Source of the DNA: JAENVT01 sp031412355 | GTDB lineage: Bacteria > Actinomycetota > Acidimicrobiia > Acidimicrobiales > Ilumatobacteraceae | Length of the DNA: 20,357 bases | Assembly (NCBI GenBank): GCA_031412355.1 | Contig: JANOCR010000218.1 | Coordinates: forward strand, 1-20,357 | Direction: 5' to 3' | Shown here: positions 1 through 10,808 of the stretch, in pieces | Layout of the letters: each line of letters opens with the position of its first letter | How positions within the stretch are numbered: position 1 is the first letter of the stretch | Program-made: the position numbers and the translations under genes | The notes under the pieces: generated by a model | Told to the model about the DNA's origin: nothing | Database searches by the model: none | What the model saw: only the letters and a program-made list of their open reading frames with translations

Positions 1-3892
<3,892 letters not shown>

Positions 3893-3900
<8 letters not shown>

Positions 3901-5344
3901 AGTGACGGGGTTTCTGAAATGGCAGCGGGAGATGCCTTCCCGGCGCGATGTGCCGGTGCGCTTGCGCGATTGGAAGGAGGTCTACAACGACTTCCCGCTC
4001 GACAAGGTGCAGACGCAGGCCGGGCGCTGCATGGACTGCGGCATCCCGTTCTGCAACAACGGCTGCCCGCTCGGCAACTTGATCCCCGACTGGAACGACC
4101 TCGTTTACCGCGAGCACTGGCGCGACGCCATCGACCGCTTGCACGCCACCAACAACTTCCCAGAATTCACTGGACGGCTGTGCCCGGCTCCGTGCGAGGC
4201 AGCGTGTGTGCTGGGCATCAACGCGGATCCTGTGGCGATCAAGCAGGTCGAGGTCGAGATCATCGATCGAGCGTGGGACGAGGGATGGGTCGAGCCACAA
4301 TTGTTCAGCGTCAAGACGGGCAAACGAATCGTCGTCATCGGGTCGGGCCCTTCCGGGCTGGCCGCCGCGCAACAGTTGACCCGTGCCGGTCACGAGACCG
4401 TGGTGCTCGAGCGCGCCGATCGCATCGGTGGCCTGTTGCGTTACGGCATCCCCGAATTCAAGATGGAGAAGCGCCATCTGACTCGTCGTATTGCCCAGAT
4501 GGAGGCAGAGGGCACCGAGTTCCGCACCAATGCAACCGTCGGCGACGGCATCGACATCGAGGTGTTGCTGGCGTCGTACGACGCGATCGTGCTGGCTTGT
4601 GGTGCCACAGCAGCGCGGGATCTGCCGATCCCCGGTCGCGAGCTGCGCGGCATCCATCAGGCCATGGAGTACCTGCCGCTGGCCAACAGGGTGCAAGAGG
4701 GCGACATCGAGGTGTCGCCAATCGACGTGCACGGCAAGCATGTGGTGATCATCGGCGGTGGCGACACCGGCGCCGACTGCCTGGGCACCGTGCATCGCCA
4801 GGGTGCCGCCAGCGTGACGCAGTTGGAGATCATGCCTCGCCCGCCCGACACGCGTGCGGGAAGCAACCCGTGGCCGCAATGGAGCCTGGTGTACCGGGTC
4901 TCGTCGGCGCACGAAGAGGGCGGCGATCGGCTGTTCAGCGTCAACACGGAGAGGTTCCTCGACGACGGCAACGGCCGCGTGCGGGCACTGCTGTTGCACG
5001 AGGTGGAGATGATCGATGGTCGCTTCCAGAAGATCGAGGGCAGCGAGCGCGAACTGCCGGCCGACTTCGTGTTTCTGGCGATGGGCTTCCTCGGTCCCGA
5101 GAAGGCGACGTGGCTCGAGATGCTCGGCGTTTCGTTCGACGACCGCGGGAATGTCGCCCGCGATGGCCGTTACATGAGCAATGTCCCCGGCGTCTTCGTA
5201 GCCGGCGACATGGGCCGAGGCCAGAGCCTGATCGTGTGGGCCATCGCCGAAGGGCGCTCGTGTGCTGCCGGGGTCGATGCGTGGCTGATGGGCGAAACCC
5301 AGCTGCACACACCCATCGCGCCCACGGCGCGACCACTCGCGTAA
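3893..5344 (+). CDS. gltD: Glutamate synthase small subunit (GltD)
   Basis: Small subunit of NADPH-dependent glutamate synthase; it takes electrons from NADPH through FAD and iron-sulfur clusters and passes them to GltB. The protein has 483 residues, normal for the family. The N-terminal cluster-binding domain has C46, C49, C54 and C58 (CMDCG, then FCNNGCPLGN) and a second set C97, C101, C105 (CPAPCEAAC). The FAD dinucleotide fold is GSGPSG at 150-155 and the NADPH fold is GGGDTG near 287-292. The C-terminal FAD-closing segment GVFVAGDMGRGQSLIVWA is intact. The start is the GTG at 3893, chosen for the Shine-Dalgarno sequence and because translation then begins GEVTGFLKW, like known GltD N-termini. 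It overlaps gltB by 8 nt. All expected residues are present, so the subunit should be functional. Confidence 0.97.
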
Positions 5345-5354
5345 CGCCACGGCG

Positions 5355-5360
5355 TAGGCT
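5355..5360 (+). promoter_or_regulatory. Putative leaderless -10 box for the LysM lipoprotein gene
   Basis: TAGGCT fits the actinobacterial TANNNT -10 pattern and lies exactly 6 nt before the ATG at 5367, so transcription could begin at the start codon itself. No convincing Shine-Dalgarno sequence is present. This suggests the gene has its own promoter in the 22-nt gap after gltD. Inference from pattern and spacing only. Confidence 0.4.
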
Positions 5361-5366
5361 GATGCA

Positions 5367-5984
5367 ATGAAATCGAACGTTCTGTTGGTGATGCTCTCTG
5401 CGGCGGTTTTAGCGTCGTGCGGTGCGGCCGACGGCTCGGGAACCGATGAGACAGTGCTCGGCCTCACCTCGACGAACTACGTCACTGTCACCCAAACGCC
5501 TACGACATTGACCCCCACCACACTTGCAAGCGGCAGCCCAGGACTGGTGCATCCGGAAGAGGGCACGTACGTGATCGCGACCGGCGACTTCCCATCGACG
5601 ATCGCCAACAGGTTCAAGGTTCCATTTGCGGATCTCTTGGCGATAAATGGGTGGACGCTCGTCGGTGATCAAGTACCCGAATACCCAGCCGTCGGCACGA
5701 ACATCAAGATCCCGCCGGGGTGGACCGAGCCCGGCACAGCGGCCGACTCGGGCGACACCACCACCGGCACGACACCGTCAGAGACAACCACCACGATCGC
5801 TGGTGGGCAGTCGACGTGCGCACCCGGCGAGTACACGATCGTCGAGGGCGACTATCTCGGCAAGGTGGCCACGAAGCTCGACACAACGGTCGAGGCGCTC
5901 AACGCAGCCAACGCAAGCACCGCTGGCTACAGCGCCTTCTATCCGGGCCTGAAGATCAAGACCCCACCAAAGGCCGACTGCTAG
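5367..5984 (+). CDS. Secreted lipoprotein with two LysM domains
   Basis: Predicted cell-envelope lipoprotein of 205 residues that probably binds peptidoglycan. The N-terminus is a lipoprotein signal peptide: one basic residue, a hydrophobic stretch and the lipobox LASC with lipid-accepting C18. A Thr/Ser-rich low-complexity segment follows (about 36-56), then LysM 1 (about 66-117, starting GTYVIATGDF), a second Thr-rich linker (about 120-148) and LysM 2 (about 155-200, starting EYTIVEGDY). The only other cysteines, C151 and C205, bracket the second LysM and could form a disulfide outside the membrane. LysM modules generally bind GlcNAc-containing glycans. No catalytic domain is attached, so it may be an anchor or scaffold. 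It follows gltD by 22 nt but has a plausible promoter of its own, and no functional link to glutamate synthesis is evident. Confidence 0.85.
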   Translation: MKSNVLLVMLSAAVLASCGAADGSGTDETVLGLTSTNYVTVTQTPTTLTPTTLASGSPGLVHPEEGTYVIATGDFPSTIANRFKVPFADLLAINGWTLVGDQVPEYPAVGTNIKIPPGWTEPGTAADSGDTTTGTTPSETTTTIAGGQSTCAPGEYTIVEGDYLGKVATKLDTTVEALNAANASTAGYSAFYPGLKIKTPPKADC

Positions 5985-6043
5985 GCACGCCGACCCACGA
6001 CCGACGGCCGGTCGCGGGCAGCGGTGCGAGGGCGCCGCGCACC

Positions 6044-6105
6044 GTGAGTCCGGTGTCGCGCCTGACGCGCGATGCGACTCACGGTTGGGCGTCGATCGGA
6101 CCGGT
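6044..6105. repeat. 62-bp palindromic repeat, unit 1 (locus A)
   Basis: A 39-bp palindromic core (6044-6082) is followed by a 23-bp tail ending GGACCGGT. The core begins GTGAGTCCGG and ends GACTCAC, giving a perfect 7-bp outer stem. Within it TCGCGC (6056-6061) pairs with GCGCGA (6067-6072) around a 5-nt loop. It lies directly beside unit 2, between the convergent LysM and VOC genes. Confidence 0.85.
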
Positions 6106-6167
6106 GTGAGTCCGGCGTTGCGCCCGACGCGCGATCCGACTCACAGCTTGCGAGTTTGGAACAGCTG
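6106..6167. repeat. 62-bp palindromic repeat, unit 2 (locus A)
   Basis: The 39-bp core (6106-6144) differs from unit 1 at 4 positions. The inner stem is kept: one C-G pair becomes a T-G pair, still able to pair in RNA. The tail of about 23 bp contains TTTGGAACAGC, which matches the tail of unit 4 (TTGGGAACAGC). The spacing between units is exactly 62 bp, as at locus B. The remainder of 5985-6196 shows no gene that I can support. Confidence 0.85.
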
Positions 6168-6196
6168 GGACCATTACCGCGTGGCTCACATCGGCC

Positions 6197-6847
6197 TCAC
6201 CCCAAACGCAGCGTCACCTGATCGAGGCTGAAGGTCTGGCCGGCTTTTCCACGGTCGGTCGCTGTGAGGTCGATGGTCGAGGTCGTGCCGTCGACGAAGT
6301 TCACGCCTTGCAGCAACCCGAACCGCGACCACACCGCGGTGACTGCCGCGGGATCATCTGCGGCGATCGTGTAGCCGGCGATCGAGGTCACCACTGAACT
6401 GTCGATGTGCGGCCGCCAGGTCGGGCCGCCCCACAGCCACGACCCAGGCGGATCTGTCTGGTCGAGGCTGACGATGGCACCACCGACATCTGCGGGATGC
6501 AGGTGCCTGCCGCGGATGCTCGGGAAGTCGCCGCTCCACACGTTGCGCACGCGGGCATCGGCCAGCGCCTTCATTCGCACGTCGAGATCATCGACTTCGA
6601 ACATCACCATGTACGCCGTGACGCTTGCACCTCGGCGGTCCAGCAAGCGGCCGGCAGCGGTGTGTTCGGCAATCGGCGAGACAACTTCGATGAATTGGTC
6701 GCCGACGTTGAAGAGTGCGTTGTGCAGCCCGAACTCGGCAACGCCGGGGTCACGGAAGCAGACCGGCACGGCCAGTTCCGAACAAATTCGGGCGACTGTC
6801 GCATCAAGATCGCGAGCGGCGATGACAACCTGGCGGAGGCGAATCAT
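6197..6847 (-). CDS. VOC/glyoxalase-like domain protein
   Basis: Protein of 216 residues of the vicinal-oxygen-chelate (glyoxalase/bleomycin-resistance) superfamily, whose members use a paired beta-alpha-beta-beta-beta fold and often a divalent metal for isomerase, dioxygenase or binding roles. The N-terminal half opens with the typical IRLRQVVIAARDLDATV strand-helix and carries FIEVVSP, where VOC proteins usually place a metal-site Glu. The second module includes the strand SVVTSIAGYTIAADDP. The overall form resembles the glyoxalase-like (PF13468-type) group of unassigned function. It starts at ATG 6847 with a -10-like box 6 nt upstream. It is divergent from the DUF480 gene (59-bp gap) and convergent with the LysM gene, with the repeat pair between. 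Substrate unknown. Confidence 0.75.
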   Translation of the reverse strand: MIRLRQVVIAARDLDATVARICSELAVPVCFRDPGVAEFGLHNALFNVGDQFIEVVSPIAEHTAAGRLLDRRGASVTAYMVMFEVDDLDVRMKALADARVRNVWSGDFPSIRGRHLHPADVGGAIVSLDQTDPPGSWLWGGPTWRPHIDSSVVTSIAGYTIAADDPAAVTAVWSRFGLLQGVNFVDGTTSTIDLTATDRGKAGQTFSLDQVTLRLG

Positions 6848-6853
6848 CGTCGC

Positions 6854-6859
6854 ATCGTA
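6854..6859 (-). promoter_or_regulatory. Putative leaderless -10 box for the VOC gene
   Basis: On the minus strand TACGAT ends exactly 6 nt before the ATG at 6847, the same geometry as the boxes before the LysM and DUF480 genes. Inference from pattern and spacing. Confidence 0.4.
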
Positions 6860-6894
6860 GAGGTCGTCGTGGACGAGGTCAGCGTTGGCGGCGG

Positions 6895-6900
6895 TAAGTT
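6895..6900 (+). promoter_or_regulatory. Putative leaderless -10 box for the DUF480 gene
   Basis: TAAGTT lies 6 nt before the ATG at 6907 and there is no Shine-Dalgarno sequence, which suggests a leaderless transcript that would also cover the PaiB-like gene. Inference. Confidence 0.4.
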
Positions 6901-6906
6901 CGACCC

Positions 6907-7515
6907 ATGCTTACAGTGATCGAAGGCCGAGTGCTCGGCTGTCTGATGGAGAAGGAACGCACGGTTCCCGATCAGTACCCGCTGTCGATGAATGCGCTGG
7001 TTTCGGCATGCAACCAGTCGTCGTCGCGAGAGCCCATCATGGCCCTTGATGAGTTCGAGGTCGATGCCTCGATCACCTCGATGAAGACGCAGGGATTTGT
7101 CCGCATCGTCCACCCATCGCACGGTCGCAGCGTCACGCGATATCGCCAGGTTGCAGACGAGAAGCTGGAGCTAGATGATGCGGCAGCGGCGATCGTCGCG
7201 GTGCTGCTCGTACGTGGTCCGCAGACTGTGGCGGAGCTGCGGTCGCGCACCGAGCGACTCCACACATTCGAGTCAGCGGGCGAAGTCGACAGTTGTCTGC
7301 ACAACCTCGCCAACAGTTCGCTGGTGCGATTGTTGGATCGTCAGACCGGGCAGAAGGAGCAACGCTGGCAGCAGCTGATCGCCGAGGAGGCCGAGCTCGT
7401 CAGCGCGCCGGCCGCAGTTGTTCCATCCGCAGTTGCCGGCAGCATGGCTGACCGTGTCTCCCAACTCGAAGAGCGCGTCGCCAAACTCGAGTCGGCCCTC
7501 GCCGACCTGCTCTAG
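6907..7515 (+). CDS. DUF480 (YceH/UPF0502) family winged-helix protein
   Basis: Protein of 202 residues matching the UPF0502/YceH family, whose structure is two winged-helix domains; the biochemical role is not established. The diagnostic opening is visible: EGRVLGCLMEKERTVPDQYPLSMNAL, then the CNQSSSREP segment, followed by a winged-helix pattern ending SVTRYRQ. A second domain (about 95-160) has VLLVRGPQTVAELRSRTERLHTF, also characteristic. The C-terminal ~24 residues (MADRVSQLEERVAKLESALADLL) form a heptad-like helix that probably mediates oligomerisation. It ends 8 nt before the PaiB-like gene and is probably co-transcribed with it. The ATG at 6907 is favoured because the family motif starts almost at once. 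Confidence 0.88.
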   Translation: MLTVIEGRVLGCLMEKERTVPDQYPLSMNALVSACNQSSSREPIMALDEFEVDASITSMKTQGFVRIVHPSHGRSVTRYRQVADEKLELDDAAAAIVAVLLVRGPQTVAELRSRTERLHTFESAGEVDSCLHNLANSSLVRLLDRQTGQKEQRWQQLIAEEAELVSAPAAVVPSAVAGSMADRVSQLEERVAKLESALADLL

Positions 7516-7518
7516 GAG
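7515..7518 (+). promoter_or_regulatory. Ribosome binding site of the PaiB-like gene
   Basis: GGAG, overlapping the last base of the upstream TAG stop, lies 5 nt before ATG 7524. The downstream gene can therefore be translated from a shared mRNA. Confidence 0.6.
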
Positions 7519-7523
7519 TCGCG

Positions 7524-8147
7524 ATGTACACGCCGCCGCACTTCGCCGAGGATGATCCCAAACTGATCGCCGGTTTCCTCGCGGATCATCCCATGGCTCA
7601 GCTCGTGACGATGACGAACGATGGCCTGGTCGCCACGCCGTTGCCGATGCTGTACGAGCCGGTCGCCGACGGTCTCGGCTCTCTGGTCGGCCACGTGGCG
7701 CGAGGCAATCGGCAGTGGGCCGAGACGACGCCGACGGTCGAGGCGCTGGCCATCTTCACCGGCTCGAATGCCTACATCTCGCCGAACTGGTATGCGTCGA
7801 AGGCCGAGCACGGCAAGGTGGTGCCGACATGGAACTACGAGACGGTTCACGTACGCGGCCACTTCGTCGTCCACGACGAGTCGGAGTGGAAGCACGCACT
7901 GGTCACCCGCCTGACGCAACGCCACGAGGCGCAGTTTGCAAAGCCGTGGGCTGTCACCGACGCACCGCCCGACTACATCGCGGCGAGGCTCAGTGCAATC
8001 GTCGGCATCGAGGTGCGGATCACTTCGATGCAGGCCAAACGCAAGCTCAGCCAGAACGTCGCCGACGCCGACCGATCGGGTGCCGTCGCTGGACTGATCG
8101 AGCAAGGCGGCGCATCCTCCCTGGTCGCCGACGCAATGCAGAGCTAG
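7524..8147 (+). CDS. PaiB-like FMN-binding protein
   Basis: Protein of 207 residues of the PaiB family (FMN-binding split-barrel; often annotated as a negative transcriptional regulator after Bacillus PaiB, although many members have no proven regulatory role). Family hallmarks are visible: N-terminal MYTPPHFAEDD, the barrel strand AQLVTMTNDGLVATPLPMLY, the central motif YISPNWY (about 87-93), VPTWNYETVHVRG, and the C-terminal KLSQN. It follows the DUF480 gene by 8 nt with its own Shine-Dalgarno sequence, so the two probably form an operon. Its TAG stop lies inside the left arm of the long hairpin at 8143-8194. No separate DNA-binding domain is seen. A flavin-dependent reductase role is an alternative. 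Confidence 0.88.
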   Translation: MYTPPHFAEDDPKLIAGFLADHPMAQLVTMTNDGLVATPLPMLYEPVADGLGSLVGHVARGNRQWAETTPTVEALAIFTGSNAYISPNWYASKAEHGKVVPTWNYETVHVRGHFVVHDESEWKHALVTRLTQRHEAQFAKPWAVTDAPPDYIAARLSAIVGIEVRITSMQAKRKLSQNVADADRSGAVAGLIEQGGASSLVADAMQS

Positions 8148-8194
8148 TGGAGTGCTACAGGCCCACCCGTGGTGGCTTGAAACACTCCACTAGC
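8143..8194. terminator. Long hairpin between convergent genes, probable bidirectional terminator
   Basis: Perfect 12-bp inverted repeat: GCTAGTGGAGTG (8143-8154) and its complement at 8183-8194. A second stem nests inside, CAGGCC (8158-8163) with GGCTTG (8174-8179), including one G-U pair, continued by ACC (8165-8167) with GGT (8171-8173). The stop codon of the PaiB-like gene is in the left arm and the acyltransferase stop is 9 nt beyond the right arm. No T-tract follows on either strand, so it is not a classical intrinsic terminator. Confidence 0.65.
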
Positions 8195-8202
8195 CACGCG
8201 AC

Positions 8203-9222
8203 TCAGCCGAGGTCTGGCCAGCGGCGCTTCTGGCGGCGGCGCACGCCTGCTTTGCCCAGCTTGCGATGTTCGGCGAGGGCCCACTGGCGTCTCCAGCCGT
8301 TGTAATCCGGACCGGTCAACTTCGGACTCGTGCCTGCTGCGCGGCGCTGGCGCGAGGTCCAGTAGTCGGTCAGGGCCTCGTCGCCCAACGTTGTGACGGC
8401 GGCTTCGATTCGACTGTTGAAGCGCCGCGTCGACTCACCCTCGATCGGCGTCAGCGGTGACCCGAACACCACCCTGGTCCTGCCGGGCTTGGGCCGCTTC
8501 ATGCCCTTGCCGTAGATCGCCCCAGACCCATCGATGAACATCGGCACCACCGCAGCACCGGTGCGCGACGACAGGTAGGCGGCGCCACCTTTGAACTCCT
8601 GGCCCCATCCGTCGGGCGAGCGGCCGCCCTCGGGGTATATCACCAGGCTCCAGCCGTCCTCGATCAACCGCTTGAGTTGGTCGCTGGTCTTGCGCCCGGT
8701 GACTTCGCGATCGATGGGAATGGCGTTCAGCGACAGTGCGGCGATGATGCCCTTCCATCGCACATCGAAGAAGTAGTCGGCGGCCGCGGCGACGACGAGT
8801 TTCGATCGCCATGGCTCGGGGATGGCGATGATCGACAGCGGCGTGTCGAGGTGGCTGTGGTGCGTCGGGGCGAAGATCAGTGGAGGTGGCTCATCGCGGA
8901 GCCGCAGGTCTTCGAGGCGATCGGCGCCGTAGATCTCGGGGCGCGTGAGGCCGTGCACGATCAACCGCAATGGACCGTTGGTGATGACCTTGCGCGCTGC
9001 TTTCGCCGGGCCGCGGCGCGCCCACCCCGTTTCAAAGTTGGCGCCCAACTTCGACGGGTCCGGCGGGACGACGACACCTTTTGGAACACTCGGCTTGCGA
9101 TACGGGAAACCCACGTTGCGCGCCGGTTTAAGGGCGCGCTGCAACGTCGAACTGGCGACGTCGCCGAGGCGGGCGGCGCGACGCAGCCCGGTCAACGTAT
9201 AGGGGATCGCGCGCTTGCTCAT
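8203..9222 (-). CDS. PlsC-type 1-acylglycerol-3-phosphate acyltransferase family protein
   Basis: Protein of 339 residues of the lysophosphatidic-acid acyltransferase (LPLAT/PlsC) superfamily, which transfers a fatty acyl group from acyl-CoA or acyl-ACP to a hydroxyl of a lipid acceptor at the inner membrane face. The catalytic H-x4-D motif is H121/D126 in THHSHLD; the glycerol-phosphate-binding motif appears as YPEGGRS (E198-S202); VPMFIDGSG (about 226-234) matches the later conserved block. The N-terminal ~80 residues are basic and the C-terminal tail is rich in Arg/Lys. It is the last gene of the four-gene minus-strand operon; its ATG overlaps the LarA-like stop by 4 nt (ATGA), indicating coupled translation. 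The frame stays open far upstream, but that region is the LarA-like gene in another frame. The acceptor is unknown. Confidence 0.9.
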   Translation of the reverse strand: MSKRAIPYTLTGLRRAARLGDVASSTLQRALKPARNVGFPYRKPSVPKGVVVPPDPSKLGANFETGWARRGPAKAARKVITNGPLRLIVHGLTRPEIYGADRLEDLRLRDEPPPLIFAPTHHSHLDTPLSIIAIPEPWRSKLVVAAAADYFFDVRWKGIIAALSLNAIPIDREVTGRKTSDQLKRLIEDGWSLVIYPEGGRSPDGWGQEFKGGAAYLSSRTGAAVVPMFIDGSGAIYGKGMKRPKPGRTRVVFGSPLTPIEGESTRRFNSRIEAAVTTLGDEALTDYWTSRQRRAAGTSPKLTGPDYNGWRRQWALAEHRKLGKAGVRRRQKRRWPDLG

Positions 9223-10805
9223 TGCACGTCGGCCACCAGCAGTGCCGGCACGTGAAGGTGGCTGATTGTCGGCGTGCGACCGACGACGTCGCTGGCGATC
9301 TCGAACGCGTCGTCCATGGTTGACGCGGGCGTGAACCCGAGTCGCCGGACGGTCGGGGGATCCCCTCCGACGATGATCACCTTGCCGGCGTGCTGCAACC
9401 CGTGCGCCCCCCAGTACCAGGCGTAGAACGGGTGCACGCCGTGATAGGCGTTGCCGGTGCGATACAGGTGTCGATACCACTCGTCCTCGGCGTACTGCTT
9501 CTCCCACTTCTTCGACATCATCACCGGATCGGTCGTGTCGGCGAGCACCTGCTCGAAGAAGTCGATGTAGCTCGGGTGGTGCACGGGGTGGAACTCGCGA
9601 TACGTGGGGTGGGTCATGATGATCACGCCGCCCTCGCGCACCAACGGCTTGTTGCGGTACATGTTGAACAGGTAGCCGAGGCCCATGCACATCACCAGTA
9701 CCGGGTTCATGATCCCGTCGGGGTTGTACGGGCTGACGTAGGGGATGCCCAGCGTCAAGATGTCGGTCTGGCCGTGGACCTCGACCAATTGCTGCTTGTG
9801 CACCCATTCGAGGGTGATCTTGTGCACGGCTTCGGTGTCGCCCGCCTGCACGCTGGTCATCTGGTGCGGGCCCTCGATCCCGTGGAAGATTCGGCGGGCC
9901 AGTCGAGTCGGTGTGCGGCTGAGTGACTTCGTCGTGGCCAGGAACGTGGCGCGATCTTTGGCCTTCCATTCCCACTCGCGCTTCGACAGGAAGTCGAACG
10001 GCGAGGGGAACATGTCGGTGTTCAACGTCGACTCGATCTGGAACACCTGCGGACCGTGGTCGCGCATGATCTTGCCGAGGCGCCACACGCTCTTGTGCAA
10101 CTCGCTCTTGTGGCGGTCCATCAGGCTGCGGGTGTTCTGCAGCGTCTCGGGGTTGTGGTGGAAGCTGAGGCTGCGGTAGCTGGCCAGGCCGGTGGTGATG
10201 CTCTTCCATCCGCCGTCCATGGCGACAGAGTTGATGTTGACGTACACGATCAGATCGCTGTCGGCGGCGCGCTTGCTGATCTCCAGGACCTCGCCTTCAG
10301 GCGTCGTGCCGATCACCGCGAGGTTGTCGAGATCCTCGGCATCGTGCTGGTACAGCGTGCCTCGTGGATGGAAGGCGTCGTAGATGCGATCGCCGAGTGC
10401 GTGTCGCAACTCGTACTCGTGCATGCGACGATGCAGCCCGAGGGCGGCGATGATGTGCACGTCGTCGACCCCTGCCTCGGCGGCGAGATCCAGCACCGCT
10501 TCGATCACTCGTTGACGATTGTCGGGCGTGCGCATCTTCGGCAGTGGCAGGCTGACATCGTCGAAGGCGATGGTCAGCTTCATTCCGGGGAACAGTTGCG
10601 CCGGAAGCGGATCCTGCTCGTGCGGGTTCAGCAGCGCATCGCGGATCGCGCCGTCGATGTCTTCGATCGGCGCGAGTGGCTCGGGCGGGTAGATCACGCG
10701 GCTGCGTCCGGCTGGAAGCTTCTCGAGACTGAAGTTCTCGCCGCGCCAGAACATGATCGGGGGAGTGGAGCGATCTACTTCGAGGACGAATCCGGGGCGA
10801 GGCAT
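9219..10805 (-). CDS. LarA-like (DUF2088, lactate racemase N-terminal domain) protein
   Basis: Protein of 528 residues related to LarA, the nickel-pincer lactate racemase. LarA-type signatures: FDDVSLPLP (81-89) in place of the usual D-x-T-R-P block, ALGLHR with H125 matching catalytic His108 of Lactobacillus LarA, and GGWKS with K201 matching cofactor-bearing Lys184. The H125-to-K201 distance is 76 residues, as in LarA. H217 lies 16 residues after K201, like nickel ligand His200. However, the position matching the second catalytic histidine (His174) is I191, and Arg75 appears as L86. It may thus perform a different epimerisation, or bind the cofactor without racemising a 2-hydroxyacid. Residue equivalences use remembered LarA numbering. 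The family normally needs LarB, LarC and LarE for its cofactor; none is in this window. It starts 3 nt after the alcohol dehydrogenase stop and overlaps the acyltransferase by 4 nt. Confidence 0.82.
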   Translation of the reverse strand: MPRPGFVLEVDRSTPPIMFWRGENFSLEKLPAGRSRVIYPPEPLAPIEDIDGAIRDALLNPHEQDPLPAQLFPGMKLTIAFDDVSLPLPKMRTPDNRQRVIEAVLDLAAEAGVDDVHIIAALGLHRRMHEYELRHALGDRIYDAFHPRGTLYQHDAEDLDNLAVIGTTPEGEVLEISKRAADSDLIVYVNINSVAMDGGWKSITTGLASYRSLSFHHNPETLQNTRSLMDRHKSELHKSVWRLGKIMRDHGPQVFQIESTLNTDMFPSPFDFLSKREWEWKAKDRATFLATTKSLSRTPTRLARRIFHGIEGPHQMTSVQAGDTEAVHKITLEWVHKQQLVEVHGQTDILTLGIPYVSPYNPDGIMNPVLVMCMGLGYLFNMYRNKPLVREGGVIIMTHPTYREFHPVHHPSYIDFFEQVLADTTDPVMMSKKWEKQYAEDEWYRHLYRTGNAYHGVHPFYAWYWGAHGLQHAGKVIIVGGDPPTVRRLGFTPASTMDDAFEIASDVVGRTPTISHLHVPALLVADVQ

Positions 10806-10808
10806 AGT

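Noticed and set aside
3919..5370. Plus-strand open frame overlapping gltD in another frame
   Set aside because: Arg/Pro-rich shadow without motifs; gltD motifs are complete in the other frame.
6044..6167. Repeat-spacer-repeat layout resembling a mini CRISPR (39-bp repeats, 23-bp spacers)
   Set aside because: Only two repeats per locus, the 'spacers' resemble one another and end alike, the period is identical at both loci, and no cas gene is near. A 62-bp tandem unit explains it better.
9223..10209. Minus-strand open frame extending the acyltransferase far upstream
   Set aside because: It is out of frame with, and wholly inside, the LarA-like gene, is Pro/Arg/His-rich without motifs, and the true start is the ATGA overlap at 9222.
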